DNA of 64,000 nucleotides from assembly GCF_000156335.1 (NCBI RefSeq), contig NZ_DS999213.1, positions 1,924,830 to 1,988,829 on the forward strand, given 5' to 3'. The stretch's first letter is position 1, and every line of letters begins with the position of its first letter. The notes beneath the pieces were generated by a model, which was given only the letters and a program-made list of their open reading frames with translations, was not told where the DNA came from and searched no databases. The DNA is from Roseobacter sp. GAI101. GTDB lineage: Bacteria; Pseudomonadota; Alphaproteobacteria; Rhodobacterales; Rhodobacteraceae. The translations under genes and the position numbers were made by a program. Below, one piece after another: positions 55,350 to 64,000 of this stretch.

Positions 55350-56075
55350 ATGGACATACGCTGGTTCTTAAAACAACGCTTAGATTTCATCCGAAATCAC
55401 TACGATTGTAGCGCATCGACTTTCTTAAATATAACACGTCAGATCGAGCGCGGAGAGGCACCTTTTGACAATCCGCCTTATAGCGAGGATGGGGAACCCC
55501 CTTTTCAAATTGAATGGGAAGACGCCAACACGTCAATCGATCTCATTGGAATCTCCTGCGTTTCACTTCTTAGTGATGCGTAGAAGATTTACCTTAACTC
55601 GATCAAAAAATTGGAGTTTCGTTTCGAATTTGGCGAGACGGAAAAGAAGGCCTTAAAGAAGGGATATGTAGGTGCCTTTAAGGCCGCATTGGGTGAAGTA
55701 CTCCATACAGATTGGGTAGAGAGTGGTGTCGATTTTGAGATCTTAGAGCAGGTAGTGCTTGCTCGAAATCAAGGTCAACACGGAAACGACATCACCGGAT
55801 TTCGAGTCAAGATTGATGGCAAGACTATACAGCAACACCCGCGCCCAATTTTCGGCCGAACTGAGGAAATCGAAGTTATGGACGGGGAAGGCTTAGTATT
55901 CAGGAATATCCATGGCATAACGATGAAAATCGACCGAGCGTCTTTATTCGGAGCGATTGATGAAATTGAGAAGTTGGGTGATTGGGTTGAATTAAATCGA
56001 GAACGAGCGCTGCCATGGTTTGAAAAACAGCGTTCCCTACGTCAAGCCATGGCAAAACCGGAATCGAACTCCTAA
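55350..56075 (+). pseudogene. ORF of unknown function split by an in-frame TAG
   Basis: One reading frame runs from the ATG at 55350 to 56075 but contains a single TAG at 55581-55583. Without it the product would be about 240 aa. The first part (MDIRWFLKQRLDFIRNHYDC) and the second (FRFEFGETEKKALKKGYVGA) belong to the same frame with no insertion, so a point mutation is the simplest explanation. A TTG-initiated second protein from inside is possible. The family is not recognised. It lies directly after the IetAS-like pair, so it may have been part of that cassette. Confidence 0.55.
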
Positions 56076-56400
56076 CGCTGAAAGAAAAGCAATATTCTTT
56101 TAGGGGCGGCTCAAATGCTGCGTCCTGCATGAATGTCCGCAATGTGGTCTGCGGGCGCGGCATCAAGCGGGTGTGGTCAACGGCAGCTGGGCGCGAAGGC
56201 TGGGTAAACTACTCGAGGTGCCGACTACGGTCATTGAGGCTAACTTGCGTGTCGTTCACCCAGAGAGCGCTTAACGAGAGTGGCGCTGCAATCTGCCCAC
56301 AGCTTATCAAACCGGCGGCAGGAAAATTTTGTTCATTTCCAGACTTATACAGGACATCAAAACAACTTACCCTCAGTGCTGAAACCAGAAGTGTGAGCCT
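56076..56400. other. Intergenic region before the HelD-like helicase gene
   Basis: About 325 bases. A short frame (56106-56273) with a Cys-pair (HECPQCGL) and a Leu-rich tail is visible but begins after a stop and has no start site, so it looks like a relic. Otherwise nothing recognised. Confidence 0.3.
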
Positions 56401-59304
56401 ATGTACCTGAAGTCGAACACCAGCCTATTTTATCTACTCGATAAATGGCGAGGGAACGCGGCGTCGCTCACGATGGCAGGCCCAAAGATCAGTGCCGCCG
56501 GTGGAAAGATTTCTTCAACCTCTCTGTCTGAAATCACCGAAATACCGAAGGTCGAACGCAAATGGTTTGGTTCGGAGCTTTCGATCAATATTGATGGTAG
56601 CGATCACATCCTTCGAGTTCGCGGCGCAAATAGGTCAGAACTCGATCTGTTTGCCCACCAACTTGAATCTGCTTGGCGCGACCACAGTTTGGCCCAGCTG
56701 GACGCCCAATCAGACGCGATCAGCTACGTTGTAAAAGCGATCACTAAACTTGAGGCCCCAACTGGCTATCCAGCGGCATGTTATGTGCAGCCCATTTTGG
56801 AGTCTGCTCGGGAACTCGAGACAAGCTTGTTTTCCAAGCTAAACGAAAACGCGATTGGGATTGCCCGATTCAAAAATGTTAAATTTATTACAGCGTTTCT
56901 GTCGTCGCCCGGTAAACAGCGATCCCGAGCCATCGAAAAATTTGAACAAACGCAATTGGCTAAATGGTCGGATTTCCTTGATAGTTTTGAGACTAACCCA
57001 CTGACACCCGAGCAGCGCCTCGCCGTCATTGCAGATGAGGACGCAACCTTGGTGCTCGCAGGTGCCGGGTCCGGAAAAACAAGCGTGATCACTGCCAAGG
57101 CCGGATACTTGCTCAAGGCAGGCATCCGCAAACCCGAAGAAATCCTACTTCTGGCGTTCGCACGAGATGCCGCAGTAGAGATGAGTGAACGCATTGAGCA
57201 GAAATGCGGCGAACCCGTCGAGGCGCGGACTTTTCACGCGCTATCTTACGACATCATCGGGTTTGTCGAAGGCTGCAAACCGGCCCTTGCTGCACACGCA
57301 ACAGACAACAAGGCATTTCTCGTTTTAATCAGGGACATCTTGATTACCATCGCGGCTGGCGCGGCAGAGGCATCTAAAGCCATAATAAACTGGTTCACAT
57401 CAGGTCGGTTGGAAGCAAAGTCTGAATGGGATTTCAAACAGAAGCATGACTACTACAGCTATCTTGAAAAGGAAGAGCTCAGGACGCTTCAAGGCGACCA
57501 GGTCAAAAGCTACGAAGAGCTCCTTATATCCAACTGGCTCTACGAAAATGGCGTCGAGTATGAGTACGAGCCAGATTATGAATTTGACACGTCAGATCCT
57601 ACCAAGCGCAATTACTGTCCCGATTTCCGTCTTTCCGAAAGCGGAGTATACCTCGAACATTTCGGCGTGAGAAAGGTTGTCAGCCGCGGTGAAGAGCGGC
57701 TTGAAACTGCCCCCTGGGTCGATCGCGACGACTACCTTGAGGGCATGGAATGGAAACGGCAGGTCCATAAAGACAACGAAACCATCCTGCTCCAAACGTT
57801 CAGTTATGAGCGTCAGGAAGGACGCTTACTCGACGCGTTGGCCGAAAAAGTAGCGCCACACGTCACGCTCAATCCTCGGCCGCCAGAAATGCTCTTTGAT
57901 CGTGTGATGGAGATGAACGACATCGACGGTTTTGTGCAGCTGTTGGCAAACTTCCTGCGCAACTACAAGAGCGGCGGCTATACGCTTGAGCACTGTACCC
58001 AAAAAGCTGACACAGCCAAGCTTGGCAAACGGGCCCAGTTGTTCCTGACTATCTTTAGGCCCGTCTTTGAGGCGTATGAGGAGAGCCTCGAGGGCCGTAT
58101 CGACTTTGAGGATATGGTCCTGCGGGCCGCTCAACATGTTGAATCCGGCCGATACAAAAGCCCATTCGGGCACATCCTCATTGATGAATTCCAGGATATC
58201 TCGCGAAGTCGTGCTCGACTGGTAAAAGCCCTTCTCGGCCAAAAGCATGATACACGATTATTTGCCGTGGGAGACGATTGGCAATCAATCTATCGGTTTG
58301 CAGGCTCTGACATTCATCTGATGCGCAACTTTGGTGCCGAGTTTGGTGGTAACTTCGACGGCCAATCAGGCGTTCATCGCACAGTCGACCTTGGCCGGAC
58401 GTTCAGATCTGTCGATAAGATAGCCTTTGCGGCACGCAAGTTTATCCTGAAGAATCCGACCCAATTGACCAAGACGGTCATCCCTGCCGGGACAACTGAA
58501 ACTCCCGCCATCAAGGTCATTCCGACATTCAAACATGACGGTGATCAGAAGCTCGAAAATGAACTTTTGACGTTGCAGACCGTGGCCCAAGAAAGCGGTC
58601 AGAGAGCATCCGTTTTGCTCTTAGGACGGTACAGGCATTCTGAGCCCGATGATTTCCGCAAGTTTCGAAGGACGTATAAAGACCTCGATATTACCTTCAA
58701 GACGATCCACTCTTCGAAAGGTCTGGAAGCGGATCACGTCATATTGCTGCAAGCATTCAAAGGACAAATCGGCTTCCCCTCTGAAATTGTGGACGATCCA
58801 TTGTTGACGATGGTGTCCCCCGAAGCCGAGCCATTTGAACATGCGGAGGAACGGCGCGTCATGTACGTCGCAATGACGCGAGCACGCAAAACGCTGACAA
58901 TAATGGGGTCAGCGGCAAAGCCGTCTGTGTTCGTTGAAGAACTGGTCGAGGACGCTGAATACGGTTTACTGCCCACGGCCATGGAGTCGGCGAAAGTGCA
59001 GACATGCGGAGAATGTCAGGGGCATCTCCAGCCAATCCCGAAGCGTGACGGCGGCACGTTCTATCGATGTGAACACGTCCAGCTCTGCGGGAATATTATG
59101 CCATCTTGTCCGAGCTGCGGCGTGGGTTTCCCCGCGCGGAAAAAGGGGCAAACTGAGGCAGTTTGTGACTGTAAGGAGAGCTTTCCAGCTTGTCCTTGTT
59201 GCGCTGACGGGTGGCTGGTCGAGCGTAAGGGGCGCTTTGGGAAGTTCCTGGGGTGCGTGAAGTTTCCGAGGTGTACGGGTAAGGCGAAAGTGCCAAAGAG
59301 GTGA
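56401..59304 (+). CDS. HelD-like UvrD/Rep-family DNA helicase with C-terminal zinc fingers
   Basis: The 967-aa helicase has the superfamily 1 motifs: Walker A GAGSGKTSVI near residue 222, DEFQD near 596, and WQSIYRFAGS and the late motifs KTIHSSKGLEADHVILL and VMYVAMTRARKTL. An insertion between motifs Ia and II (about residues 375-460; RNYCPDFRLSESGVYLEHFG) resembles the nuclease-like insertion in E. coli helicase IV (HelD). The C-terminal 120 residues carry paired Cys motifs like topoisomerase zinc fingers (CGECQG, CPSCG, CPCCADGW). It lies in the accessory region after the IetAS-type pair. It may take part in defence or repair, but identity as HelD-like is the firm part. Confidence 0.8.
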   Translation: MYLKSNTSLFYLLDKWRGNAASLTMAGPKISAAGGKISSTSLSEITEIPKVERKWFGSELSINIDGSDHILRVRGANRSELDLFAHQLESAWRDHSLAQLDAQSDAISYVVKAITKLEAPTGYPAACYVQPILESARELETSLFSKLNENAIGIARFKNVKFITAFLSSPGKQRSRAIEKFEQTQLAKWSDFLDSFETNPLTPEQRLAVIADEDATLVLAGAGSGKTSVITAKAGYLLKAGIRKPEEILLLAFARDAAVEMSERIEQKCGEPVEARTFHALSYDIIGFVEGCKPALAAHATDNKAFLVLIRDILITIAAGAAEASKAIINWFTSGRLEAKSEWDFKQKHDYYSYLEKEELRTLQGDQVKSYEELLISNWLYENGVEYEYEPDYEFDTSDPTKRNYCPDFRLSESGVYLEHFGVRKVVSRGEERLETAPWVDRDDYLEGMEWKRQVHKDNETILLQTFSYERQEGRLLDALAEKVAPHVTLNPRPPEMLFDRVMEMNDIDGFVQLLANFLRNYKSGGYTLEHCTQKADTAKLGKRAQLFLTIFRPVFEAYEESLEGRIDFEDMVLRAAQHVESGRYKSPFGHILIDEFQDISRSRARLVKALLGQKHDTRLFAVGDDWQSIYRFAGSDIHLMRNFGAEFGGNFDGQSGVHRTVDLGRTFRSVDKIAFAARKFILKNPTQLTKTVIPAGTTETPAIKVIPTFKHDGDQKLENELLTLQTVAQESGQRASVLLLGRYRHSEPDDFRKFRRTYKDLDITFKTIHSSKGLEADHVILLQAFKGQIGFPSEIVDDPLLTMVSPEAEPFEHAEERRVMYVAMTRARKTLTIMGSAAKPSVFVEELVEDAEYGLLPTAMESAKVQTCGECQGHLQPIPKRDGGTFYRCEHVQLCGNIMPSCPSCGVGFPARKKGQTEAVCDCKESFPACPCCADGWLVERKGRFGKFLGCVKFPRCTGKAKVPKR

Positions 59305-59308
59305 CGCA

Positions 59309-59569
59309 TTGGTGCCGCATGTGACCTCACCAGAGGTAGGGCGTGAGATCGTGTCGCTGGCGCGTTATGATCCCGGGACGCGAGGCCTGTCACCCACCAC
59401 CCGAGCAGGAAACTTCGGCAGCATCTCGATGGCCGAACACATTAAATCACAAGACGCGCGCTGTGCCGTCATCGCGATGATAGAGGACGCAGAGGCACTC
59501 GACCGAATTGACGAACAGCAGGACGACGCCACATTCATCGGTGGCATCAAGTCTTGGATGACAGAGTAA
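59309..59569 (+). CDS. Small ORF after the helicase gene
   Basis: An 86-codon frame with a TTG/GTG start 5-8 bases after the helicase stop. The product is acidic at its C-terminal part (IAMIEDAEALDRIDEQQDD). No ribosome-binding site or family is evident. A 46-codon ATG-initiated version (from 59429) is equally possible. It could be a helicase-coupled small protein or nothing. Confidence 0.3.
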   Translation: MVPHVTSPEVGREIVSLARYDPGTRGLSPTTRAGNFGSISMAEHIKSQDARCAVIAMIEDAEALDRIDEQQDDATFIGGIKSWMTE

Positions 59570-59833
59570 GTCTGCGACTGGTGCCGATCGGCAAAATGTC
59601 CGCTTCGGCGCGCTGCGCCGCAGCATCGCGACACTTCGGCCAAGGTCGGCTCTGGGCCGTTCACGTCCTGAAGGACGACCATGGTTCGCAACTTTGAGGG
59701 TCCGTTTCCTGCGCACAGCCGACTTTGGTGCGCAGCGCAGCATGGGGCTTCGGTCTGCTACGGCTTGAATGGCCGCTTTTGCAATTCTGGCAAAGAACCT
59801 TCGCCGACGCAGCTAAGGTCCGGTTTCCGCCCC

Positions 59834-61030
59834 TCAAGTCGACTGCAAATTCCTGATCTGCTCCGGACTCAAAGCCATGTTCTTCAAATAGAACCGCTCC
59901 AGCTGATCCACAGACGTGCCCGCGTTCTTTGCTAGCCAGTATATGTTAACCTTGCCCTTTGACCCTCTGAGGCGCGCCTGAAGCGCGTAGTGGCGCAATG
60001 AGTATGGTGTACGAGGGTTTCCACTCATGTCCTTCCTCAGATTGCTCTCCTCAAGGACATGATTGAACAAACGCCGCGCCGTGTTCACCGCTGTCGTTCG
60101 GTTTTGATATTCCGACATGAACACATAGTCAGTCGGTTCCGCGTTCGGGGATTTTGATCTCACGCTTTGATACAAACCCTGAGCGAAAGGCATCGTTGCA
60201 GAGATACGATGTCCCGTCTTGCCGAACAAAGTCAGTTCCAAATGCGTCGGATTACCTCCAACAACAATGTCGCAGTGCCTCAGCGCAAAGAGTTCAGTTT
60301 CAGTTGGTCGAACAAATGAATGAACGATGAACTGCCACATGTGAACGTGATCATGCGAGATCAATACACCCCGCACTTTGGTCTTACCCTCCGACGCGAT
60401 CCGACGCGCGGTGGTCATCAAGTGCTTGTATTCTTTATCAGTGAACGTTGGACGTGGCGCATCTTTCGTCCGCTGTTTTGGCATTGGTGGGATGATGTCG
60501 ATCACACCGTCTTCAAGCGCAACCATCAAAACCTTGCGGATCATTATGCACTGTTTGGCTTTTGTTGAAAACGCGAGTGGTTTGTCCCGTCGACTGTCTA
60601 AAAAAAACAGATAGTCGCGCACCATGCCCGACGTGATCTTTCCAACATCATATTTACCAAAGTATGAAATCACCCCATCCGTCTCACGCAAGAGGATCTT
60701 TGCTTCGTCCGAGAATGCGTACTTGTTTTTCACGCCACGCTTTTGCACGCGCGCCATATTCATATAGATCTGAGCGAAGTGTTCGAACGACTGATCTTTG
60801 GCGGTGGCATGATTATTCTTCTGTTTGGATTTTAAGTCCGCGAGAATTTCTTCCGCGACTTCTGCTGCATCAAGACGTGAAGTTTCTTTCGTCGATCTAA
60901 CGACATACTTTTTCTGTGAAGAAATATAGACACGCGCATGCCAGTAAGGTGAGCGCTCCGTCTTGTAGATGCTCAAACCCTTACGCAAATGCTTAATCTG
61001 CTTCTTTGTGTTTACAGATTTTTCCGACAA
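59834..61030 (-). CDS. Tyrosine recombinase (island integrase)
   Basis: A 398-aa site-specific recombinase. The N-terminal SAM-like DNA-binding domain is about residues 70-190. The catalytic domain is about 200-390. Catalytic pieces visible are the Arg in FVRPTETELFALRH, the region YSLRHYALQARLRG (Arg/His of boxes II), and the nucleophile Tyr in LERFYLKNMA near residue 381. It lies about 100 bases from the 3' end of tRNA-Phe, transcribed away from it, the usual place for integrases of islands inserted into tRNA genes. It was probably responsible for integrating the region to its left. Confidence 0.83.
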   Translation of the reverse strand: MSEKSVNTKKQIKHLRKGLSIYKTERSPYWHARVYISSQKKYVVRSTKETSRLDAAEVAEEILADLKSKQKNNHATAKDQSFEHFAQIYMNMARVQKRGVKNKYAFSDEAKILLRETDGVISYFGKYDVGKITSGMVRDYLFFLDSRRDKPLAFSTKAKQCIMIRKVLMVALEDGVIDIIPPMPKQRTKDAPRPTFTDKEYKHLMTTARRIASEGKTKVRGVLISHDHVHMWQFIVHSFVRPTETELFALRHCDIVVGGNPTHLELTLFGKTGHRISATMPFAQGLYQSVRSKSPNAEPTDYVFMSEYQNRTTAVNTARRLFNHVLEESNLRKDMSGNPRTPYSLRHYALQARLRGSKGKVNIYWLAKNAGTSVDQLERFYLKNMALSPEQIRNLQST

Positions 61031-61129
61031 ACCAATGACTTATCCCGAGTGTCTAACTGTGTCTAAGTATATGACACAAAAATCACATCGGCAAATATGT
61101 TAAATTATCGTTTGTTATCAGATAATTAA

Positions 61130-61204
61130 TGGTGCCCAGGGGCGGAATCGAACCACCGACACGAGGATTTTCAATCCACTGCTCTACCCCTGAGCTACCC
61201 GGGC
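61130..61204 (-). tRNA. tRNA-Phe (anticodon GAA)
   Basis: A 75-base cloverleaf on the minus strand: acceptor GCCCGGG pairs with CCTGGGC, discriminator A and encoded CCA at the 3' end (61130-61132). The D arm is GCTC...GAGC, the anticodon loop TTGAAAA gives GAA, and the T arm GGTGG TTCGATT CCGCC is perfect. One mismatch lies in the anticodon stem, as is seen in roseobacter copies. Its 3' end faces the integrase. Confidence 0.93.
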
Positions 61205-61317
61205 ACCGGAGACCTCCGTAGAGGTCGGGTGAGCGGTTTCTAAGAGGTTGCGGCTGGGGTGTCCATAGTCTTTTGCACTGTTTGGCAAAGGTTTTTTTCT
61301 TATGACCCAAACGGGGC

Positions 61318-61509
61318 CTAATGTGGCTTTGTTGGCGCGTTCAATGCGGCCTCGGCAGCTTCCAGTGCGGTCTCGATGTCATCGGGGTCATTGCTGGGGG
61401 CCGCATAGCTGCCGTTAAGCCATTTGGCCAGGTCGATGTCAGCGCAGCGGCGCGAGCAGAAGGGGCGGTATTTGGCGGAAACGTCGCCGCTGCAGATCGG
61501 ACAGCTCAC
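61318..61509 (-). CDS. yacG: DNA gyrase inhibitor YacG
   Basis: A 63-aa zinc-finger protein with the family pattern CPICSGDVSAKYRPFCSRRC (Cys pairs CxxC and CxxxC; the four Cys bind one zinc), and the typical DLAKWLNGSYAAPS after it. It is normal in length for the family. The ATG overlaps the stop of the RNase E/G-like gene by 4 bases, so the two are coupled. YacG inhibits DNA gyrase in E. coli; this role here is inferred. Confidence 0.85.
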   Translation of the reverse strand: MSCPICSGDVSAKYRPFCSRRCADIDLAKWLNGSYAAPSNDPDDIETALEAAEAALNAPTKPH

Positions 61510-62528
61510 TTCAGCACCTCGGACATTGGCATTCGGGCGCGCTTGCGTTGCATCTCATAATGGCCCAAAGGCGTCCAGCCGATCAAAGTGGTCTCCACGT
61601 CGTCGGCGCGAAAGGCCTGGCGTAGGGCTGTCTCGAACGGGCGGCGGTCCTTCTTGGGCATGGGGGCAAGGTCAAGCGTGATTTGCCCGCCAAGGCCGCG
61701 CAGGCGCAGCGCGCGCGGCAAGGCACGGGCGCAGGACATGTTGGCCTTGATCCCGGCGGCAAGGGATACGTCAGCGCCTGTGTTCACGTCGACGGCCACC
61801 AAGGCGCGTGTGGGTTCGACGAACATCGATGCACCGCCATCCAGTTCGACACGCGGCTGGCGCAGGCCGTCGATGGCATCAAGCACCGCATGCGTTTCAA
61901 AACTGCCCGGTTCGGTCACGACTTCGGCCGGGTCGACCCAGTCGCGCCAGGCCAGAATATGCGGCCCATCGCCTTCGGACAGCACTTCCATCTCGGTCGC
62001 CGTGTCGCCCAGCACCTTGTCGGCGAGGGTCAGCATGGCATCGATGTCATCGGCGATATCGTCACCGTCGGCACCGGCACAAGATGACCGCAGGATCAGA
62101 CCATGGCTGGCCCCCTGCGCGGCCTCGTGGGCGATCTCAAGCAGGCGATCGCGCTCTTCCTCGTCGCGGATGGAGCGCGAGATGTTGGTTCCCGGCGCAC
62201 CGGGCGTCACGATGGCATAGCGGCTTTTGAACAGAATCTTTTGCGTGACGGGAACTGCCTTGCCGGGTTCCGCATAGCCCGACACTTGCACCAATATTGG
62301 CTGACCGGGGGCAAGCCCTTTGATCTGGCGCAAGAAAGCCGAACCATCGGGGGTTTTCAGGAACATGCCCCCCTGCCCTTTGACGGGCCGGTCCGCGATG
62401 GCGCGGTAGATGGTGCCCGGACGGGGTGAATCGCTGTCGATGAGCAGATCATCCAATTTGCCGTCAACCATCAAGGCGGCAGCCTCAACCCCTGCGAAAT
62501 GGTCCAGAACGATTGTGCGGCCCTTCAT
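61506..62528 (-). CDS. Short RNase E/G-family protein
   Basis: A 340-aa ribonuclease-family protein, shorter than classical RNase G (about 490 aa). The catalytic core is visible in [17 protein letters not shown] (the DVNTG motif) and [16 protein letters not shown], with Asp residues that bind Mg2+ in RNase E. The zinc-link and the C-terminal scaffold of RNase E are absent. The start at 62528 overlaps maf (ATGA). Its exact substrate is not known; the gene order maf / RNase E-G-like / yacG is typical of Rhodobacteraceae. Confidence 0.8.
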   Translation of the reverse strand: MKGRTIVLDHFAGVEAAALMVDGKLDDLLIDSDSPRPGTIYRAIADRPVKGQGGMFLKTPDGSAFLRQIKGLAPGQPILVQVSGYAEPGKAVPVTQKILFKSRYAIVTPGAPGTNISRSIRDEEERDRLLEIAHEAAQGASHGLILRSSCAGADGDDIADDIDAMLTLADKVLGDTATEMEVLSEGDGPHILAWRDWVDPAEVVTEPGSFETHAVLDAIDGLRQPRVELDGGASMFVEPTRALVAVDVNTGADVSLAAGIKANMSCARALPRALRLRGLGGQITLDLAPMPKKDRRPFETALRQAFRADDVETTLIGWTPLGHYEMQRKRARMPMSEVLK

Positions 62529-63103
62529 GATGTCTCTCCATCGAAAATATAGCCTGCGGCACGCAGCAGGTTTGCGGTTTCGGCAAGGGGCAAGCCCACG
62601 ATGCCGGTAAACGACCCGCTGATCCACGGGATCAACGCACCAGCCGGGCCCTGGATGCCATAGCCGCCAGCCTTGCCCCGCCAGTCGCCAGTGGCAAGGT
62701 ATGCGTTCAGTTCCGCGTCAGACAGGCGTTTCATGCGCACGGTGCTGACCACGTCGCGTTCCCAAAGCTGGTCACCCCGTTTGACGGCAACAGCGGTGAT
62801 CACCTTGTGGCGTCGCCCCGACATCAGCCGCAAAAAACTGGCAGCCTCATCGGCGTTTTCGGGTTTGCCCAGAATACGCCGCCCGACGGCAACGGTCGTA
62901 TCGGCGCACAGCACGATATCGTCCGGCCCGGCCTGCAAGATGGCGGCCTTTTCGCGCGCCATCCGCGCGCAGTAGGGGCGCGGCAATTCTGCCTTTTGCG
63001 GCGTCTCGTTAATGTCAGGTGCGCGAATATCATCAGGCACAACGCCAATTTGCGCCAGCAATTCCTTGCGGCGCGGACTGCCTGATCCGAGAATAAAGGT
63101 CAT
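62525..63103 (-). CDS. maf: Maf-family nucleotide pyrophosphatase
   Basis: The 192-aa protein is a Maf-type nucleoside triphosphate pyrophosphatase that removes modified or non-canonical nucleotides. The N-terminal signature [17 protein letters not shown] holds the catalytic Ser/Pro/Arg stretch, and later pieces ([38 protein letters not shown]) are typical. The start ATG at 63103 has GAGG six bases upstream; a TTG at 63109 is also in frame. It overlaps the RNase gene. Confidence 0.9.
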   Translation of the reverse strand: MTFILGSGSPRRKELLAQIGVVPDDIRAPDINETPQKAELPRPYCARMAREKAAILQAGPDDIVLCADTTVAVGRRILGKPENADEAASFLRLMSGRRHKVITAVAVKRGDQLWERDVVSTVRMKRLSDAELNAYLATGDWRGKAGGYGIQGPAGALIPWISGSFTGIVGLPLAETANLLRAAGYIFDGETS

Positions 63104-63154
63104 ATGCAACCTCGAAGCGCTGACCGAAAATTATGAAACTTCCGGTAAGCCGCG

Positions 63155-63373
63155 TTATTTAAAGCGATAATTGATCCGGCCCTTGGTCAGATCATAGGGG
63201 GTCATTTCCACCTGTACCTTATCGCCTGCCAGAACCCGAATGCGGTTTTTGCGCATTTTGCCTGCCGTATGTGCGATAATCTCATGGCCGTTTTCAAGCT
63301 CGACCCGGAATGTCGCATTCGGCAGGAGTTCCTTCACGATACCGGGGAATTCGAGCGTGTCTTCCTTGGCCAT
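63155..63373 (-). CDS. infA: Translation initiation factor IF-1
   Basis: A 72-aa protein that is one OB-fold (S1-type) domain; the sequence ([20 protein letters not shown] and [20 protein letters not shown]) and length are those of IF-1. It binds the A site of the 30S subunit during initiation. The gene stands between the nitrilase-family gene and maf, the usual place in this group. Confidence 0.95.
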   Translation of the reverse strand: MAKEDTLEFPGIVKELLPNATFRVELENGHEIIAHTAGKMRKNRIRVLAGDKVQVEMTPYDLTKGRINYRFK

Positions 63374-63454
63374 GTTGTCTCCTTGAATACTATGCCCCGC
63401 AATTCCGGGACGCAGGCTTAAATGGGCGCAATCTTCCCGTTTTTCAAGGCCTAT

Positions 63455-64000
63455 TCACATTAAGGACACGTTTATCGCCGTTGCGTCGCGCCCGGCCTGA
63501 TCTTGCCAATGCGCGCGGTTCAACACGACGCCATCAGCACGCACGCGGGCAATCTGCGCCAGATCAGCGTCGGCATAGGTCCATCCGGGCAGGTTGATCT
63601 CGGCTGCGGCCAGCACCCCGGTAGACGGGAAGCCCACATCCGGCGGGCAAAAGATGCCCCCTGCCCCGTAACACTGGCCCAAAGCGTCAGACCAATCGGC
63701 AGCCCCCACGCAAGAAGACATTGCCGTGATGCACTGATTCTCAAGGGCACGGGCCATGGATCCGATGCGCACGCGCCAATATCCGGCCAGTGCTTCGGTG
63801 ACGCTGGGCACTGCAATCACATCACAGTCTGACAGCGCGCGGCCCAATAGCGGGAATTCGCTGTCGTAGCAGATCAGAATGCCGATCTTGCCGATTGATG
63901 TTTCGAACACCTGCAAGGCGTTGCCACCGATAACATGCCAGACCTCACGTTCGAACCGCGTCATGATCTGCTTGTCCTGCACGCCGATCTTGCCATCCGG
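63455..64000 (-). CDS. Carbon-nitrogen hydrolase (nitrilase superfamily), 5' end outside the window
   Basis: A C-terminal part of 181 codons of an amidase/nitrilase-superfamily protein; the frame stays open to base 64000. The catalytic Cys is in GILICYDSEFP, and the preceding segment (GKIGVQDKQIMTRFERE) carries a Lys that can serve as the second triad member. The third (Glu) lies in the missing N-terminal part. C-terminal segments GYWRVRIGSMARALENQC are typical. The substrate is unknown. Confidence 0.85.
   Translation of the reverse strand, partial: PDGKIGVQDKQIMTRFEREVWHVIGGNALQVFETSIGKIGILICYDSEFPLLGRALSDCDVIAVPSVTEALAGYWRVRIGSMARALENQCITAMSSCVGAADWSDALGQCYGAGGIFCPPDVGFPSTGVLAAAEINLPGWTYADADLAQIARVRADGVVLNRAHWQDQAGRDATAINVSLM

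Noticed and set aside
56046..56066. Possible att copy of the tRNA-Phe 3' end (GGAATCGAAC)
   Set aside because: Only 10 bases agree and the surrounding bases do not continue the tRNA sequence, so it is most likely chance.
1..64000. CRISPR array or rRNA
   Set aside because: No regularly spaced short repeats and no rRNA-like conserved blocks were seen on either strand.

Overview
The window looks like a chromosomal stretch of a marine alphaproteobacterium of the Rhodobacteraceae (Roseobacter group). The reasons are high G+C, two TRAP and one tripartite tricarboxylate (TTT) uptake systems, a LuxI-type synthase, a Tad pilus locus, and the order nitrilase-family hydrolase / infA / maf / RNase E-G-like / yacG / tRNA-Phe. 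The species cannot be fixed from this sequence alone.

Layout. 1-5394: 3' part of a Tad (Flp pilus) operon (tadA/cpaF cut by the window edge, tadB, tadC, a TadE-like and a TadG-like pseudopilin). 5476-6057: convergent membrane-anchored LuxR-type regulator. 6338-7798: odd Lys-rich protein with an N-terminal peptidoglycan-binding-like domain and a Gly/Ala-rich hydrophobic core. 8304-9926: ThDP-dependent acetolactate-synthase-like enzyme. 10323-13325: LuxI-type AHL synthase divergent from a membrane histidine kinase plus an unknown 203-aa protein, followed by a decayed IS3 end (13411-13552). 13827-21934 (minus): one catabolic block of a fused biotin-dependent acyl-CoA carboxylase, an acyl-CoA ligase and a TRAP transporter, with a divergent TetR regulator and a clear operator palindrome. 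22760-24113: MarC-family membrane protein and RidA. 24341-30548: GntR regulator with a TctCBA transporter, divergent from a gamma-glutamyltransferase-like enzyme and a GAF protein. 31018-36225: large MscS-type channel, a secreted helical protein, and a MetX-like alpha/beta hydrolase. 36412-44360: RpiR regulator divergent from a second catabolic operon (TRAP QMP, MlrC-like M81 peptidase, fold-type III PLP enzyme, PfkB sugar kinase, RidA). HexR-like palindromes lie between them.

44400-61130 is an accessory region. It is visibly more A/T-rich and holds gene remnants (M20 peptidase, FkbM methyltransferase), a DUF2971 protein, a truncated IS1182-type element abutting an intact IS3 element, a repeated upstream sequence around a small unknown gene, and a complete IS1182-type element. 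It also carries an AAA ATPase/subtilase pair matching the IetAS defence pattern, an ORF split by a nonsense codon, a HelD-like UvrD-family helicase, and a tyrosine recombinase. The recombinase sits beside the 3' end of tRNA-Phe, the classical arrangement for an integrated genomic island. From 61130 to the end the core genome resumes.

How the genes work together: the transport/catabolic blocks each pair a high-affinity carboxylate-type uptake system with a local regulator and substrate-processing enzymes. Their substrates cannot be read from sequence. The most interesting unresolved items are the LuxI/kinase/unknown trio without an adjacent LuxR, the peptidoglycan-binding effector-like protein, the ligase-carboxylase-TRAP operon, and the defence island with its repeat-flanked small gene.
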